Source: Saccharicrinis carchari (GTDB taxonomy: Bacteria; Bacteroidota; Bacteroidia; Bacteroidales; Marinilabiliaceae). Taken from it: a stretch of 64,000 bases of DNA. How positions within the stretch are numbered: the first letter of the stretch is position 1; every line of letters starts with the position of its first letter. This document shows positions 1 to 8,688 of the stretch, piece after piece. The translations under genes and the position numbers were made by a program. The DNA lies in contig NZ_FXTB01000001.1 of assembly GCF_900182605.1 (NCBI RefSeq), positions 310,001-374,000 of the forward strand. The letters run 5' to 3'. A model generated the notes under the pieces. It had not been told where the DNA came from, searched no databases, and worked only from the letters and a program-made list of their open reading frames with translations.

Positions 1-360
1 TCCAATAGGTAAGTTATAATTAATTGCAAAAACCTGAGGATACCAACCTCTATTAATTGGGTTATACCCAGGGTGTATATTAATACACTTAACAGATGTA
101 ACTAGTTCTTTGGGGAATATTTGCTTGCAGTGCAGCGAAAATATGATGCTATAATTATCTATCAGAAATTGGTAATCTTCTTTTACATTTACAATTTCAA
201 GATGTTTAATATCCTCTTCATACAGTTTAGCAATCTTGCTTTCGGCACTTTTTTTAAAATCGAAATTACTTAATTCAATAGGAAATTTCTCTTCTAACAT
301 TTTAATAAATGCCTTGTATTGAGGTCCATTGTCGGTAACAACCAAGTATTTACTTTTCAT
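1..360 (-). CDS. NDP-sugar N-formyltransferase, C-terminus cut by window edge
   Basis: The first 120 codons of a gene that reads leftwards out of the window. The N-terminus (MKSKYLVVTDNGPQYKAF) and the segment INIHPGYNPINRGWYPQVFA match the formyltransferases acting on dTDP-4-amino-4,6-dideoxyhexoses (VioF/QdtF/WlaRD type); the His of the NIHPG segment is the conserved catalytic His of the formyl-THF transferase fold. It would move a formyl group from N10-formyl-THF to the 4-amino group of a nucleotide sugar in the cytoplasm. Its start overlaps the end of the aminotransferase gene by 11 bp, so the two are probably translationally coupled, which fits amination followed by formylation. The exact amino-sugar substrate is inferred from the neighbours. 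Confidence 0.8.
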   Translation of the reverse strand, partial: MKSKYLVVTDNGPQYKAFIKMLEEKFPIELSNFDFKKSAESKIAKLYEEDIKHLEIVNVKEDYQFLIDNYSIIFSLHCKQIFPKELVTSVKCINIHPGYNPINRGWYPQVFAINYNLPIG

Positions 361-1441
361 ACGTAATTATTATTTGAACTATACTTTTTATTTCCTCTGT
401 TGCTAAATTCCAATATAAAGGCAGGCACAATATGCGTTTGGCAATATCCTCAGAAATTGGAGTAGGCTGATAAGTTACTACATTATTATAGGTGTTTACG
501 GAGGGGTAAAAATAACGTCTGGGGAATACATTGTTTGTGTTCAGTGCCTTTTCAACCTTTATCAGTTGTGCTTCGGTTTTAAAAATAACCGGGAAATAGG
601 AATAGTTTATTTCTCCGAGGGCTTGTGTTTTTTGGAAACTTAAACCGTCAACCATGCTTAGGCTGTCTTTGTACAATTTGTATTTGGCTTTTCTGTCGGC
701 CAATACGGGGATATAATACTTTAGGTTGGCAATACCCAGTGCGGCATGTACCTCGGTCATCTTACCGTTAAAGCCATCTTCCACAATATCTTTGGCATCG
801 TTGTGCCCAAAAAACCGGATGCACTTTAGTTTTTCGTGCAGTGCATTATCGGTTGTAATACAGCCTCCGCCCTCTGCGGTATTCAGTAGCTTGGTGGCGT
901 GCAGGCTGGTGGCACTAATATCGCCATATTGCAATGCCGGCTTCCCTTTATAGGTAGAGCCTATGGCATGGGCGGCATCGTAAATTACTTTTAGCTTGTG
1001 TTTTTTGGCTATGCTTTCTATGGCATCCATGTCGCAGGGGTTACCAAATACATGCACGGGCATGATGCCCACGGTGTTGTCGGTAATGAGTGCTTCAATT
1101 TTCGCGGGATCAATGTTTAGGGTTTCCGGGTCTATGTCGCAAAACACGGGCGTGCATCCTTCCCATTTTATGGCGCTTACGGTGGCAATCCAGGTAAAAG
1201 GGGTGGTTATTATTTCGCCTTTTAGTTCCAATGCCTTAATCGCCATCTGCAATGCAATGGTCCCGTTTGATACCGCCACAAAATGAGGGATATCTAAAGT
1301 GCTGCAAATATCGTTTTCCAGTTGCTGCACCAATGGCCCGTTGTGGGTGAGAATGCCCCGCTCCCAAACACCTTTGAGTAAAGCGGTGTATTCTTCGAGT
1401 GGAGCAAGAGAGGGTTGTGTAACGTATATGGGTTTGTTCAT
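350..1441 (-). CDS. DegT/DnrJ/EryC1/StrS sugar 4-aminotransferase
   Basis: A 363-residue PLP-dependent sugar aminotransferase, the usual family length. Visible signatures are the N-terminal GILTHNGPLVQQLE, the cofactor Asp in YDAAHAIG (D155) and the Schiff-base Lys in SLHATKLLNTAEGGG (K184). It resembles VioA-type enzymes that aminate C4 of dTDP-4-keto-6-deoxyhexoses with glutamate as donor. The formyltransferase gene starts inside its last codons. In this locus the substrate may be dTDP-4-keto-2,6-dideoxyglucose made by the 2,3-dehydratase and Gfo/Idh/MocA reductase upstream, or ordinary dTDP-4-keto-6-deoxyglucose; sequence alone does not decide. Start ATG at 1441; no other start fits better. 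Confidence 0.9.
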   Translation of the reverse strand: MNKPIYVTQPSLAPLEEYTALLKGVWERGILTHNGPLVQQLENDICSTLDIPHFVAVSNGTIALQMAIKALELKGEIITTPFTWIATVSAIKWEGCTPVFCDIDPETLNIDPAKIEALITDNTVGIMPVHVFGNPCDMDAIESIAKKHKLKVIYDAAHAIGSTYKGKPALQYGDISATSLHATKLLNTAEGGGCITTDNALHEKLKCIRFFGHNDAKDIVEDGFNGKMTEVHAALGIANLKYYIPVLADRKAKYKLYKDSLSMVDGLSFQKTQALGEINYSYFPVIFKTEAQLIKVEKALNTNNVFPRRYFYPSVNTYNNVVTYQPTPISEDIAKRILCLPLYWNLATEEIKSIVQIIITYEK

Positions 1442-2192
1442 TTTTTTAGATAAGAGATTAGGAGATAAGAGATTAAAAGGATTAAAGATTATAATGGATT
1501 AAATGACAATAAATAATTTGTCTCCCGAAACGAGTTCGGTAGGTCGTGGCAGACAGGGGGCAAAGATATTAATTATAAATTGGATTTTCTTTGTTTGGGA
1601 TGGGCTTCTCCCGGTTTACCCCTAGATCCCTACCCCTAAATCCTCCCGTAAAAAAACGGGAGGTTGGGGGTACCGAGCTGTTTACCCTGTGTAATAATAT
1701 TTAATTACATAGGGTAAATCAGCTCCCGTGTTACCCCTAAATCCCCTAAAGGGGACTTTAGTACTCTTCAGGATTGATGTTTTATTTTTACAGAAATAGT
1801 CTTGTACACAACATTACCAAGCTGCAAATCAGCTCCCCTTCAGGGGCTGGGGGTAGCAAGCTGTAAATCAGCTCCCCCTTAGAGCCTGTCCCGTTAGAAC
1901 GGGAGGTTGGGGGTATCAAGCTGTAAATCTGCTCCCGTATTACCCCTAAATCCCCTCAAGGGGACTTTAGTACTCTTCAAGATTGATGCTTTATTCTTAC
2001 AGAAATAGTCTTGTACACAACATTACCAAGCTGCAAATCAGCTCCCCTTTAGAGCCTGTCCCGTAGGATTACGGGAGGCTGGGGGCTGCAAGCTGTAATT
2101 CAAAGCCCCTTCAGGAGCTGGGGGTACCAAGCTGTAAATCAACTCCCCTTTAGGGGCTGGGGGTAGGGCTGGGGGTAGGTTAACTTTGCACA
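1442..2192. repeat. Gene-free stretch with interspersed G/C-rich repeats
   Basis: No credible gene. The stretch is built from reiterated pieces such as AGCTCCCCTTTAGGGGCTGG and ACCCCTAAATCCCC, mostly short palindromes (CCCCTTTAGGGG) joined by AAGCTGTAAATCAGC. A ~120-bp segment is directly repeated with a 209-bp offset: 1722-~1845 and 1931-~2054, both containing AGAAATAGTCTTGTACACAA. Related pieces recur at 2640-2760 and 5550-5640, so this is a dispersed repeat family in this chromosome. Confidence 0.75.
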
Positions 2193-2606
2193 TCAACTTT
2201 CCATTTCCTTGTTAAGTTCTGTTAAGCGGATTTGAGCTATACGCCTAATTTTATCTAGTACATTGTCTAAATCGTTTATAACTTGTCGGTTTGTAAATCG
2301 TATTACCTTTATTCCGAATGCTTCCAATTCGGCCGTTCTTCCCTTATCGTATTCCTGTTGTTCTAAAGTGTTATGCACTCCGCCATCTAATTCTATAACC
2401 AACATTAACTGGTGGCAATAGAAATCGGCTATAAAAATATCCATCGGGTGTTGACTCTTAAACCTCAAACCAGCGAGTTGTTTGTTTCGGAGTTTATCCC
2501 AAAGCAACTTTTCTGCTCCTGTCAATTTACTGCGCAGTATCTTTGCTTTTTCAAAGATAGGAGGTTTAGCACCATAAAACATGCTTCTTTCAATTGAGTC
2601 GGGCAT
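2193..2606 (-). CDS. DUF559 endonuclease-domain protein
   Basis: A 137-residue protein of the DUF559 family, a small Vsr/PD-(D/E)XK-like nuclease fold. Typical family features are AKILRSKLTGAEKLLWDKLRNKQLAGLRFKSQ split over residues ~20-52, then FIADFYCHQLMLVIELDGGVH, where the Asp and Glu-Leu-Asp are the likely metal ligands, and a closing GIKVIRF strand. DUF559 genes are common single accessory genes in Bacteroidota, often beside short repeats, as here on both sides. No partner methylase is present, so a restriction role is not supported; the biological role is unknown. It sits between two sugar genes of a polysaccharide locus and looks like an insertion. Confidence 0.8.
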   Translation of the reverse strand: MPDSIERSMFYGAKPPIFEKAKILRSKLTGAEKLLWDKLRNKQLAGLRFKSQHPMDIFIADFYCHQLMLVIELDGGVHNTLEQQEYDKGRTAELEAFGIKVIRFTNRQVINDLDNVLDKIRRIAQIRLTELNKEMES

Positions 2607-2908
2607 GGTTTATTCATTTAAAGTTTCCGTTTATTTTCTACCCCTACCTGCCTGCCGGTTAGGCAGGAATCTTCCCGTAGGATTACGGGAGGCTGGGGGT
2701 ACCAAGCTGTAAATCAGCTCCCCTTTAGACCTTCCCAAACGAGTTCGGAATAGCTTGACCGGCTTTTGACGGAGGTTTGGGCTTCACCTGCGGCAAGCCT
2801 TGCGTCTCCGCTAAAGCTTCAGCGTACGCGGATGACGACCGAAGGGTGGTTCAGGTAATACGAGTCTGCGGAGATGAATATATATTTTCTTCATTAAATA
2901 CAATGTCA

Positions 2909-4354
2909 TCACTCTGATATTATTTCCCAATGTCCACCTTTGGGCGATCCAATTCTACGCAGTATTTGTCCGGTCTTTAACTTGCTTATGTTTTCCTTGA
3001 TTTTTCGTTGGGATATACCAATCAATTCTGAAAGCTCGGCCGTTGTGATATTGCTTTTTACCTTTATAAGGTTTAATATTTTTCGTTGGTTATCGGTGAC
3101 CCTATCGGTGACCCTATCGGTGACCCTATCGGTGACCCTATCGGTGATATCATTATATGGTTTTCTTACCGTTTCATCCGCACTGGGTAACAGAGGCACT
3201 ATGGTATTAAATATATCCTCTTCTTTAAATATGATGTTATCACTTCCAGAATATTTTTTCGAGAATTTGAAAACATTTTTAATGCCTGTTCCCAGTTCCT
3301 CCGATCGCCCCATTTGCGTAAATATTTGTGCAATATGTGGGTTTTTGGGATGTGGTTCGAAATTACCGGGTTTTAACAAACGATGTACGTGTGGTTTGTT
3401 GGCATTTTTTGTTTCTATCCTGTTGTTGTATATAATAAATGTAGAAGGGAAGGCGTTTGTATATTCGCGATGTATTAAAATGTTAGCAATAATCTCCCTG
3501 AAAATTTTATCGCGTAAGGAAATGCGTTGGTCATTTTGCAGAAAAAATTTATCGGGCAAATGTTTAGCCACAAAAGCCATTAACCTGTCGTAGGCTTCAA
3601 CCAGGTTACAACGTATATTATCCCTGTCGTCGTACCTATCCAAATTTACTTTTCGTACAAGTGCGTCTATTTTGTAATGGGGAATGGCGCTTTGTATCAC
3701 CTCGTCTCTGCCAAAAAGTAACAGGGCTGACATGGTAAAACCTTCTTTCCCCGTTGACAGATCTTTGCGGTATAAACCTGATGTTTTAAAGAACTCCATG
3801 TCGTTAAGTTCATTCCATGGATGATCGGGGCGATTTATACGAATAATTTTCCTAACCCGATCAACAATGCCAGCCGCAAAATCTGTTTGTACCAAAAACG
3901 GATAGATAGTGTTTTCAGAATACTGAGCACTTTTGCGGATGTATGCTTGTTTAATTTGGTCGTCCGAGCTTAAAACAAAGTCGCCATCTGCACTCCTATC
4001 GTAAATTTTTCCCTTAAATTTATGTATTTGTGAAGATATCGGTACATAAATATAAATTAGTTTTTTATTATGGTATTCTACCTCACACGCATGTATTAAG
4101 AAAGATGGAAATAACAATTGCGGATTGTTACTCGTGTTTGCTATTTGTTTACAAAATGATTCCGTGAGATTTTCACTTACACCGATAATATTTCTATCAT
4201 CATCAATCCCCAAAAGAATTTCTCCACCTTCTCGATTCAGGAAAGCCGAAATTGTCTCGAACAAGTTTGAGGGTAGTGTATCGGTAGCTTTTTTAAACTC
4301 TACAGAAATCCCTTCACCTTTTTCAAGAATTGATTTTAGTTTATTTTTAAACAC
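2909..4354 (-). CDS. AlbA_2 (Schlafen-like) ATP-binding regulator with VTDR repeats
   Basis: A 481-residue protein of the COG2865 type. Residues ~15-130 form the AlbA_2/Schlafen domain (EGISVEFKKAT, FLNREGGEILLGIDDDRNIIGV). Residues ~280-375 are the HATPase-like C-terminal half with ANILIHREYTNAFPSTFII and MGRSEELGTGIKNV. Residues ~425-481 are a winged helix (NQRKILNLIKVKSNITTAELSEL) suggesting DNA binding. Between them the linker is four perfect VTDR repeats coded by a 12-bp tandem repeat (3091-3150). The gene has its own TACTTTTG -7 box (4374-4381) and lies between polysaccharide genes, so it behaves as an autonomous accessory gene. Such proteins are thought to be transcriptional regulators or defence-related; the function here is unknown. 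Confidence 0.8.
   Translation of the reverse strand: MFKNKLKSILEKGEGISVEFKKATDTLPSNLFETISAFLNREGGEILLGIDDDRNIIGVSENLTESFCKQIANTSNNPQLLFPSFLIHACEVEYHNKKLIYIYVPISSQIHKFKGKIYDRSADGDFVLSSDDQIKQAYIRKSAQYSENTIYPFLVQTDFAAGIVDRVRKIIRINRPDHPWNELNDMEFFKTSGLYRKDLSTGKEGFTMSALLLFGRDEVIQSAIPHYKIDALVRKVNLDRYDDRDNIRCNLVEAYDRLMAFVAKHLPDKFFLQNDQRISLRDKIFREIIANILIHREYTNAFPSTFIIYNNRIETKNANKPHVHRLLKPGNFEPHPKNPHIAQIFTQMGRSEELGTGIKNVFKFSKKYSGSDNIIFKEEDIFNTIVPLLPSADETVRKPYNDITDRVTDRVTDRVTDRVTDNQRKILNLIKVKSNITTAELSELIGISQRKIKENISKLKTGQILRRIGSPKGGHWEIISE
3091..3150 (-). repeat. 12-bp in-frame tandem repeat (VTDR)n
   Basis: Four exact copies of TATCGGTGACCC plus a partial fifth, read on the minus strand as VTDR. The unit is a multiple of three, so gain or loss of copies changes linker length between the ATP-binding half and the winged helix without a frameshift. 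Confidence 0.95.
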
Positions 4355-4373
4355 TGGACCGCTTTGTTTTTGT

Positions 4374-4381
4374 CAAAAGTA
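4374..4381 (-). promoter_or_regulatory. -7 promoter box of the AlbA_2 gene
   Basis: TACTTTTG on the minus strand, an exact match to the Bacteroidota -7 consensus TAnnTTTG, about 20 bp upstream of the start at 4354. No clear -33 TTTG was found. Confidence 0.5.
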
Positions 4382-4465
4382 TATATGGTGTTTGTTCTTA
4401 TGGCTTTGATAGTTCAAATTTATAAAGAGTTGATTGGCTAATAGTTTTGAGATTTAAGCTGTAAC

Positions 4466-5452
4466 TTAATTCCCCGCTAACCTAACAAATTCCTCAATCA
4501 ACTGCGCCTGATTGATGTTCTGCTGATATTCTCTCTCTGGCAGTTCAGGGTTTAAAATTAGTTTGTGAAAATACAACAGCATGTTGGCAAAATGATTGTC
4601 GGCTTTCACTTTAATGGTTTCCTTGCCCTCGTTTGTTTCCAGTATTATCTCGGCTTCGTATCCGGGAGGGGCGGTAAATATCCTGTTGGTATATATTTTT
4701 CCTTTGCTTCCCCACAGCTCCAGGTTGCATTGGTAAAAGTGGTCGAAGCCAAAAGCTATTTCGGCAAATAAGTCTCCTTTTTTTTGTGCTATAAAACCGC
4801 CGCCCCAAATATCTACTTTTTTATTGTCGTCGAAGGACAGTTTGGCGGCACTCACTTTGAGATTAGTTCCTAATATTTCCTGGGCTATTTTAATGGGGTA
4901 GGCGCCGGCATCCAGTAATGCACCTCCGCCCAATGCTGCTTGGTATCTGATGTTATCCTGCTCTTTAAATGGGGGGAAGCCGAAGGATGAGCGCACACAG
5001 CGCAATTCGCCGATTGTATCATCGGCAAGTAGTTGCTTTATAGCTTGCAGCTGTTTATGAAAACGGAACTGAAAGTTTTCGACCAATGCCAATTTTTGCT
5101 CCTTGGCTAAATCGTTTAATTCCACCACTTCTTTTAGGGTGCAGGCCAAGGACTTTTCCACCAGTACATGAATACCTCTTTGGAGTGCTGTTTTTACCCA
5201 TTGGTAATGCAAGGCGTTGGGCAGCGGAATGTAAATGGCGTCTACCAGGGTAGGGGATAGGAGTTCGTCGTAACTGTAATAAGCTTTGGTGGCAAACTGA
5301 CTGGCAAAGTCGTCTGCTTTTGAGGTGCTTCGGCTGGCCACGCCCGAAAGGGTAAATTCTTGTAAAGTTTTTAGCGAGGGTATAACCGCCTTTTGTGCAA
5401 TGCCTGCGCAACCCAGTACGCCTATTTTAATTTGTTTCTCCATACGTTTCAA
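4466..5452 (-). CDS. Gfo/Idh/MocA oxidoreductase, probable NDP-sugar 3-ketoreductase
   Basis: A 328-residue NAD(P)-dependent oxidoreductase. The Rossmann motif is GVLGCAGIAQKA (residues 11-22), the active-site Glu-Lys is in HVLVEKSLA (E99, K100), and GGALLDAGAYPIKIAQE is the helix that carries the conserved Asp and Tyr. This family includes KijD10 and SpnN, which reduce C3 of dTDP-3,4-diketo-2,6-dideoxyglucose right after a 2,3-dehydratase. A 2,3-dehydratase is the next upstream gene here, so that role is the best guess. Alternatives are other sugar dehydrogenase reactions. ATG at 5452 or at 5443 (MEKQIKIGV); the latter looks more like homologues. A 411-bp repeat-rich gap separates it from the dehydratase. 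Confidence 0.75.
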   Translation of the reverse strand: MKRMEKQIKIGVLGCAGIAQKAVIPSLKTLQEFTLSGVASRSTSKADDFASQFATKAYYSYDELLSPTLVDAIYIPLPNALHYQWVKTALQRGIHVLVEKSLACTLKEVVELNDLAKEQKLALVENFQFRFHKQLQAIKQLLADDTIGELRCVRSSFGFPPFKEQDNIRYQAALGGGALLDAGAYPIKIAQEILGTNLKVSAAKLSFDDNKKVDIWGGGFIAQKKGDLFAEIAFGFDHFYQCNLELWGSKGKIYTNRIFTAPPGYEAEIILETNEGKETIKVKADNHFANMLLYFHKLILNPELPEREYQQNINQAQLIEEFVRLAGN

Positions 5453-5863
5453 AATTAGAGCTTCTAAGAAGATTCTCTATTCTATAAATTCTCTTTCGTG
5501 ATTACCTCTAATCCGGCAGTTGCCGGAGAATTAGCTTTCTTCTGTAAGTTCTAGTTCTCCCTTTAGAGCCTGTCCCGAACTTGTATTCGGGAGAGTTACC
5601 TCCCTGCCGGTTGGCAGGGAGGGATTTTAAAAGAGAATTGTTGCGTTTTCTTATAGCCACTAATTAGCAAAATTCTGATAGCTAATGCAATTTAGAAGCA
5701 CGCTCTTATGTGTTTAAATATTTGCACTTGACACTAGTGTGCGTCTTGGTTGAATTTTTCTTTTCCATGTTTACCCCTCTAACTCCCCTAAAGGGGAGGA
5801 CCAGTCCACATGCCAAATCAATAAGCGACACATTATACTAGTCTTGATCATTACATTTTTAGT
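5453..5863. other. Gene-free gap with short palindromes
   Basis: No gene is seen. It contains GAGCCTGTCCCGAACTTGTA followed by CGGGAGAG, and a CTCCCTGCCGGTTGGCAGGGAG hairpin core near 5598, related to the dispersed repeats at 1.5-2.8 kb. Confidence 0.6.
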
Positions 5864-7291
5864 TTAGACAAACGAAATACCTGCAATAAGGCTGCGGGCC
5901 TGGATATTGAGGTAATTGTTAAATTTTAAAAAGGTATATAGTTGGTTCATGGTCATCCAAATATAGTTATCGGGCAGTATGTCGGGTATCTCGTCGCCAG
6001 CAATAATCAACATATTTCTGTTTTGTTCGTGGTAAAACCGGCCACCTTCTTCCGATTGTAAAGCATCGAACACAATTTGATGGGCTTGGGCATTTAAAAC
6101 ATAATCGAGAAAGGGTAATGTCCCTTTTTTTGTTTCTTTGTAATTACCCGTTAAACATTGCACGGTAGGGGCAAATTCAATAATGTCACGATTGCCGCAT
6201 TCGAGCTTGGCCTGCACGGCAAAATGGAGCACGCCGTTTATTTCCTTACAGATAAATGCGCACAATCCCTCTTGTGCGGGTTGCACCATGGGCTGACTCC
6301 AATTGACCACCTCGCGGCTGCTGATGTTTACGTTTACAGCTATAATTTTAAAAAACTTATTGTCTACATGTGCTATTTCATGGTCAGTAAATATCCAGCT
6401 GTCGAGTTGCTTTAAATCTTTTTTGCTTACCTCTAAGTCATAATTGCTTTTGATATGGGTTAAAAAAGTGATGATTTCGCCAATGGAGTGCAAAGAATTG
6501 TTCTTTATCAAGGCCGATTTTAACAGGGCATTTTTAATTTCATCGTTTTGGTCGCTGTAGCCTATAAAGTTAATGAGTTCGATCACTTCTTCGCGATAAT
6601 CGCCATAGGGTATGCCGGCTATTACGGTGCGTGTATCCATATTGACCAGGTTGTCGCACTGCATCAATAGTTTTACCTGTGCCAGGGTAAGCCAAATAAA
6701 ATTATCGTGAACGGTTATGTCCTCTTCAATCTTTATAATAATGTTACGGTTTCTTTTCCGAAGGAACCTGGCGCCTTGCTCGGATTGCAACTGATCCAAC
6801 AGTATTTGGTCGGGGGCGGCATGTTGAAAATATTCGAGATAGACTGGCTTTTTACCACCATGTACCTGCGAATAATTGCTGCGGGTGGCTTGCAGGGTGG
6901 GCGACAGTTGCACATGATTGATGTTTCCGGGTTCTATTTTGGCTTGCAAAAGAAAATACAACACCCCGTTGAACTCTTTGCATATCATGCCCAAATACCC
7001 AATTTCGGGTTGATTGATAATGGGCTGGTCCCATTGGTTTATAGTTCCCCAATTGGTACGTATGTTGATGCCGTCGATGGAAAAAAATTTACCGGACGCA
7101 TGTCTTATATTCCTCTCAACCTTATCATATCCCCATTTATCCAAGGCATCGAAAGTTGTTTTGGCAACTTTGACTTCTACTTTTTGGTTTTGATCCCGCA
7201 GCCATTGCTTGATCTCCTCCAAATTGTAAAATATCCCCTCTTTGGTAAAAGAGCTCTTGATAAACATTAAGTCAGCCGTAGATAAGTTCAT
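5864..7291 (-). CDS. NDP-hexose 2,3-dehydratase (EvaA/TylX3/SpnO family)
   Basis: A 475-residue protein with the internal duplication that defines the NDP-hexose 2,3-dehydratase family: IGYLGMICKEFNGVLYFLLQ around residues 98-117 and GLCAFICKEINGVLHFAVQ around 343-361, each followed by AK(I/L)E.GN. Each half also ends in an FIWLTLAQ/YIWMTMNQ segment and an AGI(P/S) element. The enzyme removes water across C2-C3 of dTDP-4-keto-6-deoxyglucose, giving dTDP-3,4-diketo-2,6-dideoxyglucose, the entry step to 2-deoxysugars. It lies 22 bp downstream of the exporter ATPase and upstream of a Gfo/Idh/MocA reductase, so it belongs to the polysaccharide operon. The family is best known from actinomycete antibiotic clusters; RmlA/RmlB that would feed it are not in this window. 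Confidence 0.88.
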   Translation of the reverse strand: MNLSTADLMFIKSSFTKEGIFYNLEEIKQWLRDQNQKVEVKVAKTTFDALDKWGYDKVERNIRHASGKFFSIDGINIRTNWGTINQWDQPIINQPEIGYLGMICKEFNGVLYFLLQAKIEPGNINHVQLSPTLQATRSNYSQVHGGKKPVYLEYFQHAAPDQILLDQLQSEQGARFLRKRNRNIIIKIEEDITVHDNFIWLTLAQVKLLMQCDNLVNMDTRTVIAGIPYGDYREEVIELINFIGYSDQNDEIKNALLKSALIKNNSLHSIGEIITFLTHIKSNYDLEVSKKDLKQLDSWIFTDHEIAHVDNKFFKIIAVNVNISSREVVNWSQPMVQPAQEGLCAFICKEINGVLHFAVQAKLECGNRDIIEFAPTVQCLTGNYKETKKGTLPFLDYVLNAQAHQIVFDALQSEEGGRFYHEQNRNMLIIAGDEIPDILPDNYIWMTMNQLYTFLKFNNYLNIQARSLIAGISFV

Positions 7292-7313
7292 GCTCAGGTG
7301 TTGATCGTTCGGT

Positions 7314-8606
7314 TTATAAAAGGTTTTTCTCCCACTGAAACAAAGGGTGCAATGCGCCCGGTTCTTTGCCCGAGAATTGTCCTATTGCAATAGCTTTATT
7401 CGCAATAGTGAATGAAAGCAAATCATTTTCTTTTAATATGGATCTTCGTACATTTTCAACAATATAGACATCGATATAAAATGTGCCCCAATTAAAAAAA
7501 TGTTTGGGTATAGTTCCGGTTACGATATAATTGCCTTTTTCTTTTTCGTTGTCGGGTTGAATTTGAGATTGAAAAGAGCCTGCACTAAATAACTTTTGCC
7601 CTTGTTCATCTTTAAAATGTAAGGTAATGTCTATACGTTTGTTATCTGTAAGTTGTTTGTATTTGGCTATAAACTCGATTTCATCGGTCATAAGCATAGG
7701 ATCTTCAAAACCTTTGTTTTTGGCCTTTATGCCTATCTCGTTTAATTCAAACTCATCATTGGCAATTTCAGGTTTTCCGTCCCAAACTTTATGGTTGAGT
7801 AGGGTGGTGTCACCTCTTAGATAGTTGGTTACGCAGGTGTCAATATCTCCCTCAAAATAATTTTCACCATTTACTAACTGGATACCTTTTGTACAAAGCG
7901 TTTTCACACTTGCCATATTATGGCTCACAAACAGCACGGTCCGGCCATGGTTGGTGCTTACATCTTGCATTTTACCAATGGCTTTTTTTTGAAATTCAGC
8001 ATCGCCCACGGCCAGTACTTCGTCCACCACCAGTATTTCGGGCTCTAGGTGGGCGGCAATGGCAAAGCCCAGTCGCACCGTCATGCCACTGCTGTAGCGT
8101 TTGGTGGGGGTGTCTAAGTATTTGGCCACGCCGGCAAAGTCAACAATGGCTTCCATTTGCTTGTCTATCTCCCACTTGCGCATGCCCATAATGGTGCCGT
8201 TCATGTAGATATTCTCGCGGCCCGTCATCTCGGGATGGAACCCGGTGCCTACCTCCAAGAGGGAAGCCAGCCGTCCCTTTACCTTTATGCTGCCGGTGGT
8301 GGGGGAGGTTACACGGCTCAGGAGTTTTAAAAGGGTGCTTTTGCCCGCCCCGTTTTTACCGATGATGCCCAGCACTTCGCCTTCTTTAACCTCTAGGTTG
8401 ATATTGCTTAAAGCACTGATGTGCTCGCCCTTGTGGGCTGCCTGGGTCCGGTCGTTTACCTGGCCTACTTTGGCGTACGGATCGTCCTGTCCAAGTATAT
8501 TCATTCGTACGAACCTATTCAAATCATGACTTAAGGTCCCAGTTCCAACTTCCCCAAGTCTGTAAATTTTTGATAGGTTCTCTATCTTAATAACTGTCTT
8601 CGACAT
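7314..8606 (-). CDS. wzt: Polysaccharide ABC exporter ATPase with C-terminal Wzt domain
   Basis: A 430-residue ATPase. Walker A is GKNGAGKST (83-91), the ABC signature YSSGM (171-175), Walker B ILVVDEVLAVGD (191-202) and the switch His in FVSHNM. The last ~170 residues (after NYLRGDTTLLNHK) form a Wzt-type beta-sandwich that in O-antigen exporters binds the modified non-reducing end of the glycan before export. The partner permease is at 12125-12970 but is separated from it by 3.5 kb of inserted accessory genes and repeats, whereas wzm and wzt are normally adjacent. Truncated copies of its 5' end lie at 9194-9277 and 10458-10532. The cargo is probably the polysaccharide containing the trideoxy sugar; this is inference from gene order. 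Confidence 0.9.
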   Translation of the reverse strand: MSKTVIKIENLSKIYRLGEVGTGTLSHDLNRFVRMNILGQDDPYAKVGQVNDRTQAAHKGEHISALSNINLEVKEGEVLGIIGKNGAGKSTLLKLLSRVTSPTTGSIKVKGRLASLLEVGTGFHPEMTGRENIYMNGTIMGMRKWEIDKQMEAIVDFAGVAKYLDTPTKRYSSGMTVRLGFAIAAHLEPEILVVDEVLAVGDAEFQKKAIGKMQDVSTNHGRTVLFVSHNMASVKTLCTKGIQLVNGENYFEGDIDTCVTNYLRGDTTLLNHKVWDGKPEIANDEFELNEIGIKAKNKGFEDPMLMTDEIEFIAKYKQLTDNKRIDITLHFKDEQGQKLFSAGSFQSQIQPDNEKEKGNYIVTGTIPKHFFNWGTFYIDVYIVENVRRSILKENDLLSFTIANKAIAIGQFSGKEPGALHPLFQWEKNLL

Positions 8607-8688
8607 GTTTTTTGTCCGCTAATTGCGCGAATTTTCGCTAATTAAATTTTCTTAATTCGTTTAATTAGTGTAATTCGCGGATTATCTT
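8607..8688. repeat. Palindromic repeat between wzt and GxxExxY gene
   Basis: Imperfect inverted repeat: CCGCTAATTGCGCGAATTTT near 8620 pairs roughly with TAATTAGTGTAATTCGCGG near 8661-8679. Related palindromes with a (C)CACGAATT...CGAATT arm occur at 9915-10045 and 10587-10692. Confidence 0.6.

Noticed and set aside
2193-4354. Restriction-modification system from the DUF559 and AlbA_2 genes
   Set aside because: No methyltransferase or specificity subunit is present, so only nuclease-fold and regulator calls are supported.
4611-5411. Minus-strand frames inside the Gfo/Idh/MocA gene
   Set aside because: Out-of-frame shadows of a gene with intact family motifs.
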